A stretch of DNA of 64,000 bases from Actinomadura sp. NBRC 104412 (lineage in GTDB: Bacteria; Actinomycetota; Actinomycetes; Streptosporangiales; Streptosporangiaceae). The notes beneath the pieces were generated by a model. The model was given only the letters and a program-made list of their open reading frames with translations, was not told the DNA's origin and made no database searches. Both the position numbers and the translations under genes were made by a program. The first letter of the stretch is position 1. Each line of letters starts with the position of its first letter. Positions 20,243 to 29,521 of this stretch are shown here, one piece after another. The stretch spans positions 310,001 through 374,000 of the forward strand of contig NZ_BSTM01000004.1 of assembly GCF_030269515.1 (NCBI RefSeq), read 5' to 3'.

Positions 20243-21443
20243 CCACGCTCCCTGTTCCCACGCTCCCGGGCTCCGCGTTCCCAGGCTTCGCGCTCCTGGG
20301 GGGACCGGCCCCGGGACCCCCCGTGTACACCCGGGGCACCCGTGACCCGATGCGCGTGACGATCTCATACGAGATCGTTCCCAGCGCGTCCGCCCACTCC
20401 TGAGCGGTCGGCTCGCCGCGCTCGCCCGTCCCGAACAGGACGATCTCGTCCCCGGCGGCCAGCGTGTCGTCGCCGAGGTCGATCATGAACTGGTCCATGC
20501 AGACCCGGCCGGCGATCCGGCGCCGCCGCCCGGCGGCCAGCACCTCCAACACGTTCGACCCGTGCCGGGGGATGCCGTCGCCGTAGCCGGCCGGGACGAG
20601 CGCCAGGTTGGTGCCACGGCCGGTGACGTAGGTATGGCCGTAGGAGACGCCGCTGCCCTCAGGGACGCGCTTGAGCAGCGCCGCACCCGCGACCAGCGTC
20701 ATGGCGGGACGGAGCCCGAACGTGCCCTCGCGCGGCACCGGGGTCAGCCCGTACACGGCGATCCCGGGACGCACCAGGTCGAACCGCGCCTCGGGGATCA
20801 TCAGCGTGGCGGCGGAGTTGGACAGGTGCCGCACCTCGGGACGGATCCCGGCCTTCTCGGCGTGCTCCACCATCTCCTGGAACGCCGAGAGCTGGCGCCC
20901 GATGGACGGATGGCCCGGCTCGTCGGCGCAGGCGAAGTGCGACATCAGGCCCACGACCCGCAGCAGGCCCTCGGCCTCGGCCGCCAGCGCCGCGTCCACC
21001 AGGGCGGGCCAGTCCTCGCCGGTGGCGCCGCCCCGTGACATCCCCGTGTCGGCCTTGAGGTGGATCCGCGCGGGAACGCCCGTTCGGCGTGCGGCCTCCG
21101 CGATCTCCTTGACCAGCCACGGCGCGCCCGCGGCCAGGTCGAGCCCGGCTTGGACGCCCTTGCCGTAGGGTTCCCCCGGCACGCCCAGGCAGACCAGCGT
21201 CCGCACGCCGCTGCGCCCGGCGAGCCCGGCCTCGTGAAGTTCCAGCCCTTCGGCGAGCTTGGCGACCCCCAGCCAGGTGGCGCCTCCCGCCAGCGCGGCG
21301 CGGGCGGCGGGCACCAGCCCGTGTCCGTACCCTTCGGCCTTCACCATGGCCATGACCTCGGCACCGGCGGCCCGGTCGCGCAGCAGCGCGACGTTGTCGC
21401 CGATCGCGCCGAGGTCGACGCGTGCCTCCGCAGGACTGCTCAT
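20235..21443 (-). CDS. alr: Alanine racemase
   Basis: A fold-type III PLP enzyme that interconverts L- and D-alanine for peptidoglycan. PLP-binding Lys35 lies in AMVKAEGYGHGLVPAARA; the second catalytic base Tyr is in SGVSYGHTYVTG; YGDGIPRHGSN and RVCMDQFMIDLG complete the pattern. With the ATG at 21443 it is 402 residues; TTG, GTG and longer frames up to 21509 are possible. The last 30 residues form a Gly/Pro-rich tail that runs past the usual C terminus and overlaps the next gene. Confidence 0.95.
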   Translation of the reverse strand: MSSPAEARVDLGAIGDNVALLRDRAAGAEVMAMVKAEGYGHGLVPAARAALAGGATWLGVAKLAEGLELHEAGLAGRSGVRTLVCLGVPGEPYGKGVQAGLDLAAGAPWLVKEIAEAARRTGVPARIHLKADTGMSRGGATGEDWPALVDAALAAEAEGLLRVVGLMSHFACADEPGHPSIGRQLSAFQEMVEHAEKAGIRPEVRHLSNSAATLMIPEARFDLVRPGIAVYGLTPVPREGTFGLRPAMTLVAGAALLKRVPEGSGVSYGHTYVTGRGTNLALVPAGYGDGIPRHGSNVLEVLAAGRRRRIAGRVCMDQFMIDLGDDTLAAGDEIVLFGTGERGEPTAQEWADALGTISYEIVTRIGSRVPRVYTGGPGAGPPRSAKPGNAEPGSVGTGSVDG

Positions 21444-21575
21444 GGTCACCAAGTGTGCCGCCTCCGTGCCGTGATCGCGCCTGGTCACGCGCGGCAGGGC
21501 CCATCCCACGGGATTTCTTTCCCTTTTGGACGCAAGCGTCCGCTATGGGGTTCGCCAGGCTTGCTTCACCCTCTG

Positions 21576-23114
21576 TCACCAGATCGCGCGGAAGGCGGCG
21601 GGCAGCGCCTCGATGACGTCATACGCGCTGATCGGCGCCTCGGCGGCGCGCCCGTCCGTCCCCTTGCCCGTGAACGGCGGGGACGGCAGGAACGGCGCGG
21701 ACGGCCCGGCCACCGCGGGCGGTCCGGCGGTGGCGATGCGCCCGGCGAGCCCGTGCAGGTACGCCCCGGCGGCCGCGGCGTCCAGCGGCGCCATCCCGCC
21801 CGCCAGCAGCGCCCCGATCAGGCCGGAAAGGACGTCGCCCGTCCCCGCGGTGGCCAGCCACGGCGTGCCGGTCGGGTTCACCCGGACCGGGCGGTCCACC
21901 TCGGCCACCAGCGTCGTCGAACCCTTGAGCAGCACGGTGGCGGGCAGCTCCGACGCGGCGCGGCGCACGTGCTCCAGCCGCCGCGCCTCGATCGCCTCCC
22001 GGTCCGCGTCGATCAGCCGGGACAGCTCGCCCGCGTGCGGGGTCAGCACGGTCGGGGACGGGCGGCGCAGCAGCTCACGGCGGCGGGCCACGATGGTCAG
22101 CCCGTCGGCGTCCACCAGGACGGGCAGGTCCGTGGCGAGCACGGCCTCGACCAGCGACTCGGCCCCCTCGCCCGTCCCGAGGCCGGGGCCCACCACCCAC
22201 GCCTGCACCCGCCCGATCTTCCCCAGCGCGTCCGGCTTGGGCTCGATCACCGTGGTCACGGCCTCCGGCCAGCGGTGCCGTACCAGCTCCACCGCGTGCG
22301 GGACGGACGCGAACCGCACCATGCCCGCGCCCCCGTGCACGGCGCCTCCCGTGCACAGGACGGCGGCGCCCGTGAGGCCCTCGCCGCCCGCCAGGATGCC
22401 CACGACGCCGCGCCGGTACTTGTCCGACTCGGAACGCGGCTCGGGAGGCTGGACGTCCTCGGGCCAGGCGGCCACCACGTCCGGGTCGCTCAGGTGGGGT
22501 CCCAGACCGATGTCGACCAGCTTCACCACGCCGCAGTGCGCCGCGCCCGGGTCGATCAGCAGGCCGGGCTTGTGGGTGCCGAAGGTGACGGTGACGTCGG
22601 CGCGCACGGCCGCGCCGTCCACCCGTCCCGTGCCGGCGTCGACACCGCTGGGCACGTCGCAGGCCACGACGGTCGCGGTGGACGCCGAGGCGAGCTTGGC
22701 CAGCGTGGCGTGCGGCTCGCGCAGGGAACCCGACCCGCCGATCCCGGTCAGCCCGTCGATGACCAGGTCGGCGTCCGCGATCAGCTCGGCCGCCTCGGAC
22801 TCGGGCGGCACCGCGCGGCCACCGGCCGCCTTCAGCGCGGCCAGCCCCTCCGGGTGGATCTTCGAACCGGCCGCCACCGCGTGGACCCGTGCCCCGCGGC
22901 GTGCCAGGCGCGCGCCCGCGTACAGGGTGTCGCCGCCGTTGTCGCCGCTGCCCACAAGGAGCACGACACGCGCGCCGTACACCTGGTCCAGCAGCCCGGC
23001 GCAGACGGCCGCGAGCCCGGCCGCGGCCCGCTGCATCAGGGTGCCCTCCGGCAGCCGCGCCATCAGCGCCCGCTCGGCCGCCCGAACCTTGCCGACCTCG
23101 TGCGCGTACCTCAT
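21576..23114 (-). CDS. nnr: Bifunctional NAD(P)H-hydrate epimerase/dehydratase
   Basis: 512 residues, two fused repair enzymes. The N-terminal epimerase (about 1-215) has LLVGSGDNGGDTLYAGARLA and CDVPSGVDAGTG; the C-terminal ADP-dependent dehydratase (about 225-512) has SDKYRRGVVGILAGG, GPGLGTGEG, LTPHAGELSRL and TAGTGDVLSGLIGALLAGG. Together they restore damaged hydrated NADH and NADPH. A Pro-rich insert near residues 470-495 is not part of the usual fold. Lies between acpS and alr, the conserved actinobacterial order. Confidence 0.95.
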   Translation of the reverse strand: MRYAHEVGKVRAAERALMARLPEGTLMQRAAAGLAAVCAGLLDQVYGARVVLLVGSGDNGGDTLYAGARLARRGARVHAVAAGSKIHPEGLAALKAAGGRAVPPESEAAELIADADLVIDGLTGIGGSGSLREPHATLAKLASASTATVVACDVPSGVDAGTGRVDGAAVRADVTVTFGTHKPGLLIDPGAAHCGVVKLVDIGLGPHLSDPDVVAAWPEDVQPPEPRSESDKYRRGVVGILAGGEGLTGAAVLCTGGAVHGGAGMVRFASVPHAVELVRHRWPEAVTTVIEPKPDALGKIGRVQAWVVGPGLGTGEGAESLVEAVLATDLPVLVDADGLTIVARRRELLRRPSPTVLTPHAGELSRLIDADREAIEARRLEHVRRAASELPATVLLKGSTTLVAEVDRPVRVNPTGTPWLATAGTGDVLSGLIGALLAGGMAPLDAAAAGAYLHGLAGRIATAGPPAVAGPSAPFLPSPPFTGKGTDGRAAEAPISAYDVIEALPAAFRAIW

Positions 23115-23167
23115 CCGCCCTCCGTCCCCACGTCAGTCCACTCCCGAGTCTGCCCAGGTCATCCCGG

Positions 23168-23521
23168 TCATCCCGTCTCGGCGACCACGATGGCGGTGGC
23201 GATGCCGCCGTCATGGCTGAGCGAGACGTGCCAGCGGGTGACGCCGCGTTCGGCGGCCGCGGCAGCGACCGTCCCGGTGACGCTCAGCGTCGGACGGCCG
23301 TCGCCGGCCCGTCCGATCTCGGCGTCGGTCCACTGCAACCCGCGCGGCGCGCCCAGCGCCTTGGCCAGCGCCTCCTTGGCGGCGAACCTGGCGGCCAGCG
23401 AGCGCCCGGCCAGGTCACGCTCCACCTCGGTGAACAGACGTCCCCGCAGCCCCGGGGTGCGCTCCAGCGCACGTTCGAACCTGGCGATGTCCACGACGTC
23501 GATGCCCACACCCACGATCAC
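23168..23521 (-). CDS. acpS: Holo-[acyl-carrier-protein] synthase
   Basis: 117 residues, normal AcpS length. [16 protein letters not shown] carries the metal-binding Asp8, and [17 protein letters not shown] the second acidic site. It moves 4'-phosphopantetheine from CoA onto acyl carrier proteins. [17 protein letters not shown] is the standard C-terminal stretch. I chose the GTG at 23521 on alignment with the family because upstream sequence has no similarity; the ribosome site is weak. A longer frame to 23731 is not supported. Confidence 0.95.
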   Translation of the reverse strand: MIVGVGIDVVDIARFERALERTPGLRGRLFTEVERDLAGRSLAARFAAKEALAKALGAPRGLQWTDAEIGRAGDGRPTLSVTGTVAAAAAERGVTRWHVSLSHDGGIATAIVVAETG

Positions 23522-23812
23522 CCGTCCAGAATCCCACGGCGGCACCCTCCGTCCCCTCGCACCCGCCGGCCAATCCGCCGTGCCGCGCCTGACCTGGCGC
23601 GACCACGCGATCCCTGTCGCTCGGAATACAGTGGCGTTCCGATCGAATACCCGCGCGCGCAGGTTGCCGTGCAAGTTACGGTTTCCTCTACACGGGCGAT
23701 CCCGTACCCCACAGTTTTGAAGAATCCCCATCGGAGAGCCTTAGCCCGCCGCGGCGTCGCAATGGCGCGGGCCGCGCGGGAAGGGCTCGGCAGGGGTGGA
23801 GAGGCCGCAGCG

Positions 23813-24703
23813 ATGAGCGCATCCCCCCGTCCCTCCGTCCGGCAGCGCCGGCTCGCCGCCGAACTGCGCCGGATGCGCGAGCAGAACGGGCTGACCGGAG
23901 ACGAGGTCGCCGACCGCCTCGCCTGGTCGACCGCCAAGGTGAGCCGGATCGAGAACGCCCGCACCGGCGCCAAGATCGCCGATGTGCGGCTGCTGCTCGA
24001 CCTGTACGAGGTGGAGGGCCCGCGCCGGGAGGAGATCATCGCGCTGGCCCGGGACGCGGCCGAACGCGGCTGGTGGGAGGAGTATCGCGACCTCATCGGC
24101 GGCTACCCGGACTACATCGCCATGGAGGACGAGGCGAGCCTGATCCGGCAGTGGGAGACGCACATCATCCCGGGGCTGCTGCAGACCGAGGCGTACGCCC
24201 GCACGGTCGTGTCCGGCTACAACACCATCGCGGCGACCCCGCCGCGCGAGATCGACCGGCGGGTCGAGGTGCGGATGCGGCGCCAGGGCATCCTGCACCG
24301 CGTCCCCGACCCGGCGGAATTGTGGGTCATCATCGACGAATCCGTGCTCTGGCGACTGGTCGGGGATAATTCGGTCATGCTGGATCAGATGCGGCATCTG
24401 ACCACCATTATGCAGTTGCCCAATGTACGGCTCCAGGTATTCCCAATGAATGCGCCACACCCACTCATGGAGGGCTCTTTCACGCTGCTTGAGTTCGCTG
24501 CTTCCCATGACGTCACGTTCCCCGATATCGTGCATACCGAGAGTCTGGCGGTAAGCCATTTCGAGGACGAGATGACCACCCATCTCTTCCGTCTCGCCCA
24601 CGACACATTGGCCGAGGCGGCGCTGGGTGCCGCCGAGTCCCGGGACTTCATCGCGGAGATTCTCAACGCATGGCAGGAACAAGTATCGAATCGCAGCCAC
24701 TGA
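23813..24703 (+). CDS. XRE-type regulator with DUF5753 domain
   Basis: 296 residues. N-terminal helix-turn-helix (RRLAAELRRMREQNGLTGDE, VADRLAWSTAKVSRIENART, residues about 10-60) and a C-terminal DUF5753 ligand-like domain starting WWEEYRDLIGGYPDYIAMED and ending HLFRLAHDTLAEAALGAAES. Such proteins are abundant in actinomycetes and nearly always stand next to a small DUF397 protein, as here (15 bases). WhiJ of Streptomyces is a characterised relative that affects development. ATG at 23813 with GGAGAGG eight bases before; an in-frame ATG at 23762 is possible. Confidence 0.9.
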   Translation: MSASPRPSVRQRRLAAELRRMREQNGLTGDEVADRLAWSTAKVSRIENARTGAKIADVRLLLDLYEVEGPRREEIIALARDAAERGWWEEYRDLIGGYPDYIAMEDEASLIRQWETHIIPGLLQTEAYARTVVSGYNTIAATPPREIDRRVEVRMRRQGILHRVPDPAELWVIIDESVLWRLVGDNSVMLDQMRHLTTIMQLPNVRLQVFPMNAPHPLMEGSFTLLEFAASHDVTFPDIVHTESLAVSHFEDEMTTHLFRLAHDTLAEAALGAAESRDFIAEILNAWQEQVSNRSH

Positions 24704-24718
24704 ACTAAAGGATGTCGC

Positions 24719-24937
24719 GTGGCCTCCGCTGAAACCGACCCGATCTCCTGGCGCAAGAGCAGCCGTTGCGCCGCCAACGGCTCCTGCGTCGAAATCGCCG
24801 CACTTGCCCCGTCACGGGCGATCGCCGCCCGTGACGCCACGTACGGCGACGCAAGCCCGGTCCTGCTGTTCTCCACCGGGGAATGGCGCTCGTTCACCGA
24901 CCGGATCAAGCGAGGGGATCTCGAACCGTCCTCCTGA
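24719..24937 (+). CDS. DUF397 protein, partner of the upstream regulator
   Basis: A 72-residue protein with the family core ISWRKSSRCAANGSCVEIAA and SPVLLFSTGEWRSFTDRIKR. It begins at a GTG 15 bases after the DUF5753 regulator; AAAGGATG supplies the ribosome site. DUF397 proteins are thought to modulate the activity of their partner regulator, possibly as an antagonist; the mechanism is not settled. Confidence 0.9.
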   Translation: MASAETDPISWRKSSRCAANGSCVEIAALAPSRAIAARDATYGDASPVLLFSTGEWRSFTDRIKRGDLEPSS

Positions 24938-25236
24938 GGACACGCTGGGCCCGGGCCGGAACCTCCGCCCGGGCCTTCGTCATGTCCGGGGGCATGCTGC
25001 CGGGGGGCATGGTGCCGGGGCCGTGGTGTCCGGCCGGTCACCCACCCCGGCATGGCGCGCCAGTATGCGGTGGCGGGCAGGTCAGCCGACTCGTGACCTT
25101 TAATGGCGTTTGGAGGCATTTGGCGTCGGCCACACCGCGGTGGCCGCAGGGTGGCCACACGGCGGCCGGCACCGTGGCCGGCACGGTGGCCACGGCGTAC
25201 CGGCCATGGCGCGCCGGGCCACGGCGAGGAGATCGG

Positions 25237-25467
25237 ATGCTCACCGACGGGACGAGCGGGCACGGCTGGCGGCGGAGCAGACGCTGCCAGACCAACAACG
25301 GCTGCGTGGAGGTCGCCCGGGCGGAGGCTCCCACCGGACCCCTGATCGCGATCAGGGACGGGACGCTGCCCGCCGCCGGCGCCCTGGTGCTGGAACCCGG
25401 CGCGTGGCGCGCCCTGCTGCACCGGCTCAAAGCAGGCGACTCGGACATGCCCGAACGCGGCGCCTGA
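25237..25467 (+). CDS. Second DUF397 protein
   Basis: 76 residues with the core WRRSRRCQTNNGCVEVARAE and LVLEPGAWRALLHRLKAGD, a diverged relative of the gene 300 bases upstream. AGGAG precedes the ATG by about six bases. It has no regulator of its own in the window, so it may serve the same DUF5753 protein, one elsewhere, or be a leftover of a duplication. The 299-base gap before it contains a cluster of GTGGCC/GGCCAC words (25136-25200) that form imperfect palindromes and could be a binding region. Confidence 0.8.
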   Translation: MLTDGTSGHGWRRSRRCQTNNGCVEVARAEAPTGPLIAIRDGTLPAAGALVLEPGAWRALLHRLKAGDSDMPERGA

Positions 25468-25545
25468 CCCGGGGCCGTCAGGGCGACCCGCACGCGCCCG
25501 GCGACCGTCCGCACGGCGTACGCGGGCGGCGATCCGCGCGCCCCG

Positions 25546-27390
25546 CTACTCGACCGTGACGGACTTGGCCAGGTTGCGCGGCTGGTCGACGTCGTGTCCC
25601 TTGGCGGTGGCCAGCTCGCAGGCGAACACCTGGAGCGGCACCGTGGTCACCAAGGGCTGGAGCAGCGTCGGCACGGCCGGGACGGCGATCAGCGTGTCGG
25701 CGTAGGGCTCGACCGAGGTGTCGCCCTCCTCGGCGATCACGATGGTGCGGGCGCCACGGGCCCGGATCTCCTGGATATTGGACACGATCTTGTCGTGCAG
25801 CACGTCCCGCGCGCGCGGCGGGACCACCACCACGACCGGCAGGCCCTCCTCGATCAGCGCGATCGGGCCGTGCTTGAGCTCACCCGCCGCGAAGCCCTCG
25901 GCGTGCATGTACGCCAGCTCCTTGAGCTTCAGCGCGCCCTCAAGGGCCACGGGGAAGCCCACGTGCCGTCCCAGGAACAGCACGCAGCGCTCGCCCGCCA
26001 GCGACCGGGCCAGCTCCCGGACGGGCTCCATGGTCTCCAGGACCTTGTCCACCTTCTCCGGCATCTGCGCCAGGAGCTGGATCATGGCGAACACCTCGTC
26101 GCCCCACTTGGTGCCGCGCACCTGCGCCAGGTACAGCGCGATCAGGTACACCGCCACGAGCTGGGTGAGGAACGCCTTGGTGGACGCGACGGCGATCTCC
26201 GGCCCCGCGTGGGTGTACAGGACGCCGTCGCACTCGCGCGGCAGCGTGGAGCCGTTGACGTTGCAGATGCCCAGCACCTTGGCGTGCTGCTCGCGGGCGT
26301 GCCGGACCGCCATCAGCGTGTCCATCGTCTCCCCCGACTGGGAGATCGCGATGACCAGCGTGGAGCGGTTCAGGATCGGGTCGCGGTAGCGGAACTCGTG
26401 CGCCAGCTCCACCTCGCAGGGCAGCCCGGCCCAGTGCTCGATGGCGTACTTGGCGATCAGCCCGGCGTGGTTGGCGGTGCCGCAGGCCACGATGATGACC
26501 TTGTCGACCTCGCGGAGCTCCTGGTCGGGCATCCGCATCTCGTCCAGGATCAGCCGGCCGTCGGTGCCGATCCGGCCGAGCAGGGTGTCGGCGACCGCCC
26601 GCGGCTGCTCGGCGATCTCCTTGAGCATGAAGTAGTCGTAGCCGCCCTTCTCCGCGGCCGACACGTCCCAGTCGACGTGGTACTCCTTCACCTCGGCGGG
26701 ACGCCCGGCGAAGTCGGTGACCACCACCCCGTTGGGACGCAGCTCCACCACCTGGTCCTGGCCCAGCTCGATCGCGTCGCGGGTGTGGGCGATGAACGCG
26801 GCCACGTCGCTGGCCAGGAAGTTCTCGCCCTTCCCCAGGCCGACCACCAGCGGTGAGTTGCGGCGGGCGCCCACCACCAGGTCGGTGTCGCCGGTGTGGA
26901 CGGCCACCAGGGTGAAGGCCCCCTCCAGGCGCCGACACACGCGCCGCATGGCGTCGGGAAGCCCGCCGCCCCGCTTCAGCTCGTCCTCCAGCAGGTGCGC
27001 GACGGCCTCGGTGTCGGTGTCGGAGCGCAGCTTGTGACCGGCCTCCTCCAGCTCGGCCCGCAGCCTGGCGAAGTTCTCGATGATCCCGTTGTGGATGACC
27101 GCGACCGTCCCCGTGCAGTCGGTGTGCGGGTGCGCGTTGCGGTCGTTCGGCGGGCCGTGCGTGGCCCAGCGGGTGTGCCCCATCCCGGTGGTGCCGGCGG
27201 GCGGAGGCTCCTCTTCGAGCGCGTTGCGCAGGTTGACCAGCTTCCCCGCACGCTTGGCCGTGGTCAGCCTCCCGTCGGCCAGGACGGCCACCCCGGCCGA
27301 GTCGTAGCCGCGGTACTCCAGCCGCGCCAGCCCTTCGACCACGACGTCCAATGCCGGCTTGGCGCCGACGTACCCAACGATTCCGCACAT
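25546..27390 (-). CDS. glmS: Glutamine-fructose-6-phosphate aminotransferase
   Basis: 614 residues, full length. N-terminal glutaminase with catalytic Cys2 (MCGIVGYVGAKPALDVVVEG), then HTRWATHGPPNDRNAHPH; two SIS sugar isomerase domains with IAISQSGETMDTLMAVRHAR and GRHVGFPVALEGALKLKELA, and the C-terminal DQPRNLAKSVTVE. It makes glucosamine 6-phosphate, the first step to UDP-GlcNAc for the cell wall. It works upstream of glmM, also in this window. No glmS ribozyme-like structure could be recognised in the short leader. Confidence 0.98.
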   Translation of the reverse strand: MCGIVGYVGAKPALDVVVEGLARLEYRGYDSAGVAVLADGRLTTAKRAGKLVNLRNALEEEPPPAGTTGMGHTRWATHGPPNDRNAHPHTDCTGTVAVIHNGIIENFARLRAELEEAGHKLRSDTDTEAVAHLLEDELKRGGGLPDAMRRVCRRLEGAFTLVAVHTGDTDLVVGARRNSPLVVGLGKGENFLASDVAAFIAHTRDAIELGQDQVVELRPNGVVVTDFAGRPAEVKEYHVDWDVSAAEKGGYDYFMLKEIAEQPRAVADTLLGRIGTDGRLILDEMRMPDQELREVDKVIIVACGTANHAGLIAKYAIEHWAGLPCEVELAHEFRYRDPILNRSTLVIAISQSGETMDTLMAVRHAREQHAKVLGICNVNGSTLPRECDGVLYTHAGPEIAVASTKAFLTQLVAVYLIALYLAQVRGTKWGDEVFAMIQLLAQMPEKVDKVLETMEPVRELARSLAGERCVLFLGRHVGFPVALEGALKLKELAYMHAEGFAAGELKHGPIALIEEGLPVVVVVPPRARDVLHDKIVSNIQEIRARGARTIVIAEEGDTSVEPYADTLIAVPAVPTLLQPLVTTVPLQVFACELATAKGHDVDQPRNLAKSVTVE

Positions 27391-27513
27391 GGGGGCAAGC
27401 CTATGCGGTCGCCTTCCCGGGCCCCACCTTCATCCACCGTAGAGGCGTGGCTATAGCGTGAACGACCGCGGAAGCGCCGGTATACGCGTGAGACCGGTGA
27501 TTACTGTTCAACC

Positions 27514-28473
27514 ATGACGAGCGGATGGAACAGCGTGTCTGGTCCTCACAGCGTTCCCAGCCCCTACGTGGAACTCTCCCGCGACGCCTGGCGCGCGCTC
27601 CGGGAGAACACCCCGCTGCCGCTGACACCGGGCGAGCTGGACGCGTTGCGCGGCCTCCGTGACCCGATCGACATCACCGAGGTCGAGGAGGTCTACCTGC
27701 CGCTGTCCCGGCTGCTCAACCTGTTCTTCCTGGCCGAGGGCGGCCTGCGGGACACCGTCGGGACGTTTCTGGGGGAACGGGTGGAGCCCACCCCGTTCAT
27801 CATCGGCGTGGCGGGCAGCGTCGCGGTCGGCAAGTCCACCACGTCCCGGCTGCTGCGGACCCTGCTGGCGCGCTGGCCCGAGCACCCCACCGTGGAACTC
27901 GTCACCACCGACAGCTTCCTGTACCCCAACCGGATCCTGACCGAGCGCGGGATCATGGACAGGAAGGGCTTCCCCGAGTCCTACGACCGGCGGGCGCTGG
28001 TGCGGTTCGTCTCGTCGATCAAGGCGGGGGCGCCCGAGCACGAGATCCCGGTCTACTCGCACCTGGAGTACGACATCGTCCCGGGCGCGTCGCAGGTGGT
28101 GCGGCGCCCCGACATCCTGATCGTGGAGGGCCTCAACGTCCTCCAGGCGCCGCCGCCCGGACAGCTCGGCGTGTCGGACTTCTTCGACTTCTCGATCTAT
28201 GTCGACGCGCGGGTCGAGGACATCCGCCAATGGTACATCGACCGGCTGTTCGCCCTGCGCCGCACCGCGTTCACCGACCCCCGGTCGTACTTCCACAAGT
28301 ACGCGCACGAGCTGGACGAGGACGAGACGGCCGCGTTCGCGCAGCGGATCTGGCGGGATGTCAACGAGATCAACCTGGTGTCGAACATCCTGCCGACCAG
28401 GGCCCGCGCCACCCTCGTCCTGCACAAGGCCCGCGACCACAGTGTCCAGCGATTTCGGCTCCGGCGGATCTGA
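27514..28473 (+). CDS. coaA: Pantothenate kinase, type I
   Basis: 319 residues with the P-loop [57 protein letters not shown] and [20 protein letters not shown], all typical of prokaryotic type I CoaA. It phosphorylates pantothenate, the controlling step of CoA synthesis. Divergent from glmS (123 bases). There is no SD sequence before the ATG; TACTGT ends six bases upstream, consistent with a leaderless message. Confidence 0.97.
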   Translation: MTSGWNSVSGPHSVPSPYVELSRDAWRALRENTPLPLTPGELDALRGLRDPIDITEVEEVYLPLSRLLNLFFLAEGGLRDTVGTFLGERVEPTPFIIGVAGSVAVGKSTTSRLLRTLLARWPEHPTVELVTTDSFLYPNRILTERGIMDRKGFPESYDRRALVRFVSSIKAGAPEHEIPVYSHLEYDIVPGASQVVRRPDILIVEGLNVLQAPPPGQLGVSDFFDFSIYVDARVEDIRQWYIDRLFALRRTAFTDPRSYFHKYAHELDEDETAAFAQRIWRDVNEINLVSNILPTRARATLVLHKARDHSVQRFRLRRI

Positions 28474-28510
28474 CCCGTCCTGTCGGGCCCGTGTCCTAGG
28501 GTTCCGGGCC

Positions 28511-28758
28511 ATGGACTCCCTTCCCGAGCCTCTGCTCGATCCGCCCTGGAAGAAGGCCGCCAGGCGGGCGCAGCGTGTCGTCCCCGGCCTCGAACCACCG
28601 TCCGGCCTGGCCGTCGCCTGGGCGCCGGGGCAGCGGCAGCGGTGGCAGGCGGTATCGGTCTCTCGCTCCACCTACAAGACAACGCGGGCGATGTGGTCCA
28701 GCTGGGTCACCGGGTCAACCCGCGCGTCCCCTGGCACGTCCTACGCGCCTCACCGGCC
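28511..28758 (+). pseudogene. Possible gene remnant downstream of coaA
   Basis: An ATG at 28511 opens a protein-like stretch (MDSLPEPLLDPPWKKAARRA, QRVVPGLEPPSGLAVAWAPG, then QRQRWQ). Its frame then turns to poor composition, while the next frame gives GGIGLSLHLQDNAGDVVQLG and HRVNPRVPWHV. The two pieces together look like one protein start broken by a frameshift, ending against the convergent ABC permease. I do not recognise the family with confidence, and it may be no gene at all. Confidence 0.3.
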
Positions 28759-29475
28759 TCACTCGGCGCTGGCCACCGACAGGGAGCGCAGCCGTACCAC
28801 GGCGAGCAGCGCGCCGGCGACCGTCACCAGCGCCAGCAGCGGGACCGCCACGCCCAGGTCGACCGTCGAGGTGACGTCCGCGGCGCCGGTCAGCGCGTCG
28901 GTCACCGACAGCGCCCACTGCTGGACGGACGCCGACCTGGCGCCCGGCGCGAAGTTGCCCAGCAGGCTCTCCCACACCAGCGCGTACAGCAGCCCGACCG
29001 TGACGGCGTTCCGGCTGACCACACCGAGCGCCACGAAGATCGCGGCGTAGGCGATGCCGCCCACCAGCACGCCCACCGTGAACGCCGAGGCCAGTCCCTC
29101 GGCCGTCCCGATCAGCAGCAGCCCGGCCACCAGGGTCGGCAGCACCGCGAACACCACGACCAGCCCGATCGCCACCGCCAGCTTGGTCAGCACGATCACC
29201 TGCCGCGGCACGGGCTTGGTCAGCACGTACATGATCTGGCCGTCGTCGATCTCCGGGCCGATCACCCCGGTCCCCGCGATCAGCGCCAGCAGCGGCAGCA
29301 GGGTCATCAGCGCGATGCGCTGCAGGACGGTGACCGACACCTCCATGTCGGCGATCCCGGTGGCGCGCAGGATCCCCGCCAGCACCAGCATCAACGCCGG
29401 CAGCCCCAGCAGGATCAGCGCCCGCCGCCGCCCCAGCATCGACCGAAGCGTGATCATCGCGATCGTCGAGTTCAT
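28759..29475 (-). CDS. ABC-2 type transporter permease
   Basis: 238 residues with six hydrophobic segments and GPEIDDGQIMYVLTKPVPRQ between spans, a pattern of ABC-2 export permeases. It is the last gene of a four-gene set made of two ATPases and two permeases. Presumably it pairs with the ATPase 46 bases upstream. The cargo is not predictable. Confidence 0.85.
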   Translation of the reverse strand: MNSTIAMITLRSMLGRRRALILLGLPALMLVLAGILRATGIADMEVSVTVLQRIALMTLLPLLALIAGTGVIGPEIDDGQIMYVLTKPVPRQVIVLTKLAVAIGLVVVFAVLPTLVAGLLLIGTAEGLASAFTVGVLVGGIAYAAIFVALGVVSRNAVTVGLLYALVWESLLGNFAPGARSASVQQWALSVTDALTGAADVTSTVDLGVAVPLLALVTVAGALLAVVRLRSLSVASAE

Positions 29476-29521
29476 GCTCTCCCCGCCTCGTTCACTGCGC
29501 TTCCCGGTCCCCGGCGGCCGT

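Noticed and set aside
20243..20368. Longer N terminus for the hydrolase (start at 20368)
   Set aside because: It would be antisense-like Pro/Gly/Arg sequence lying over the alr tail; the ATG at 20242 gives a clean basic start and membrane anchor.
21484..21760. Extra short gene in the alr-nnr spacer
   Set aside because: Open frames there have no ribosome site and overlap the nnr 3' end in shadow phase.
27391..27513. glmS ribozyme
   Set aside because: The 123-base gap is shared with the coaA start and lacks the pseudoknot core; the ribozyme is known mainly from Firmicutes.
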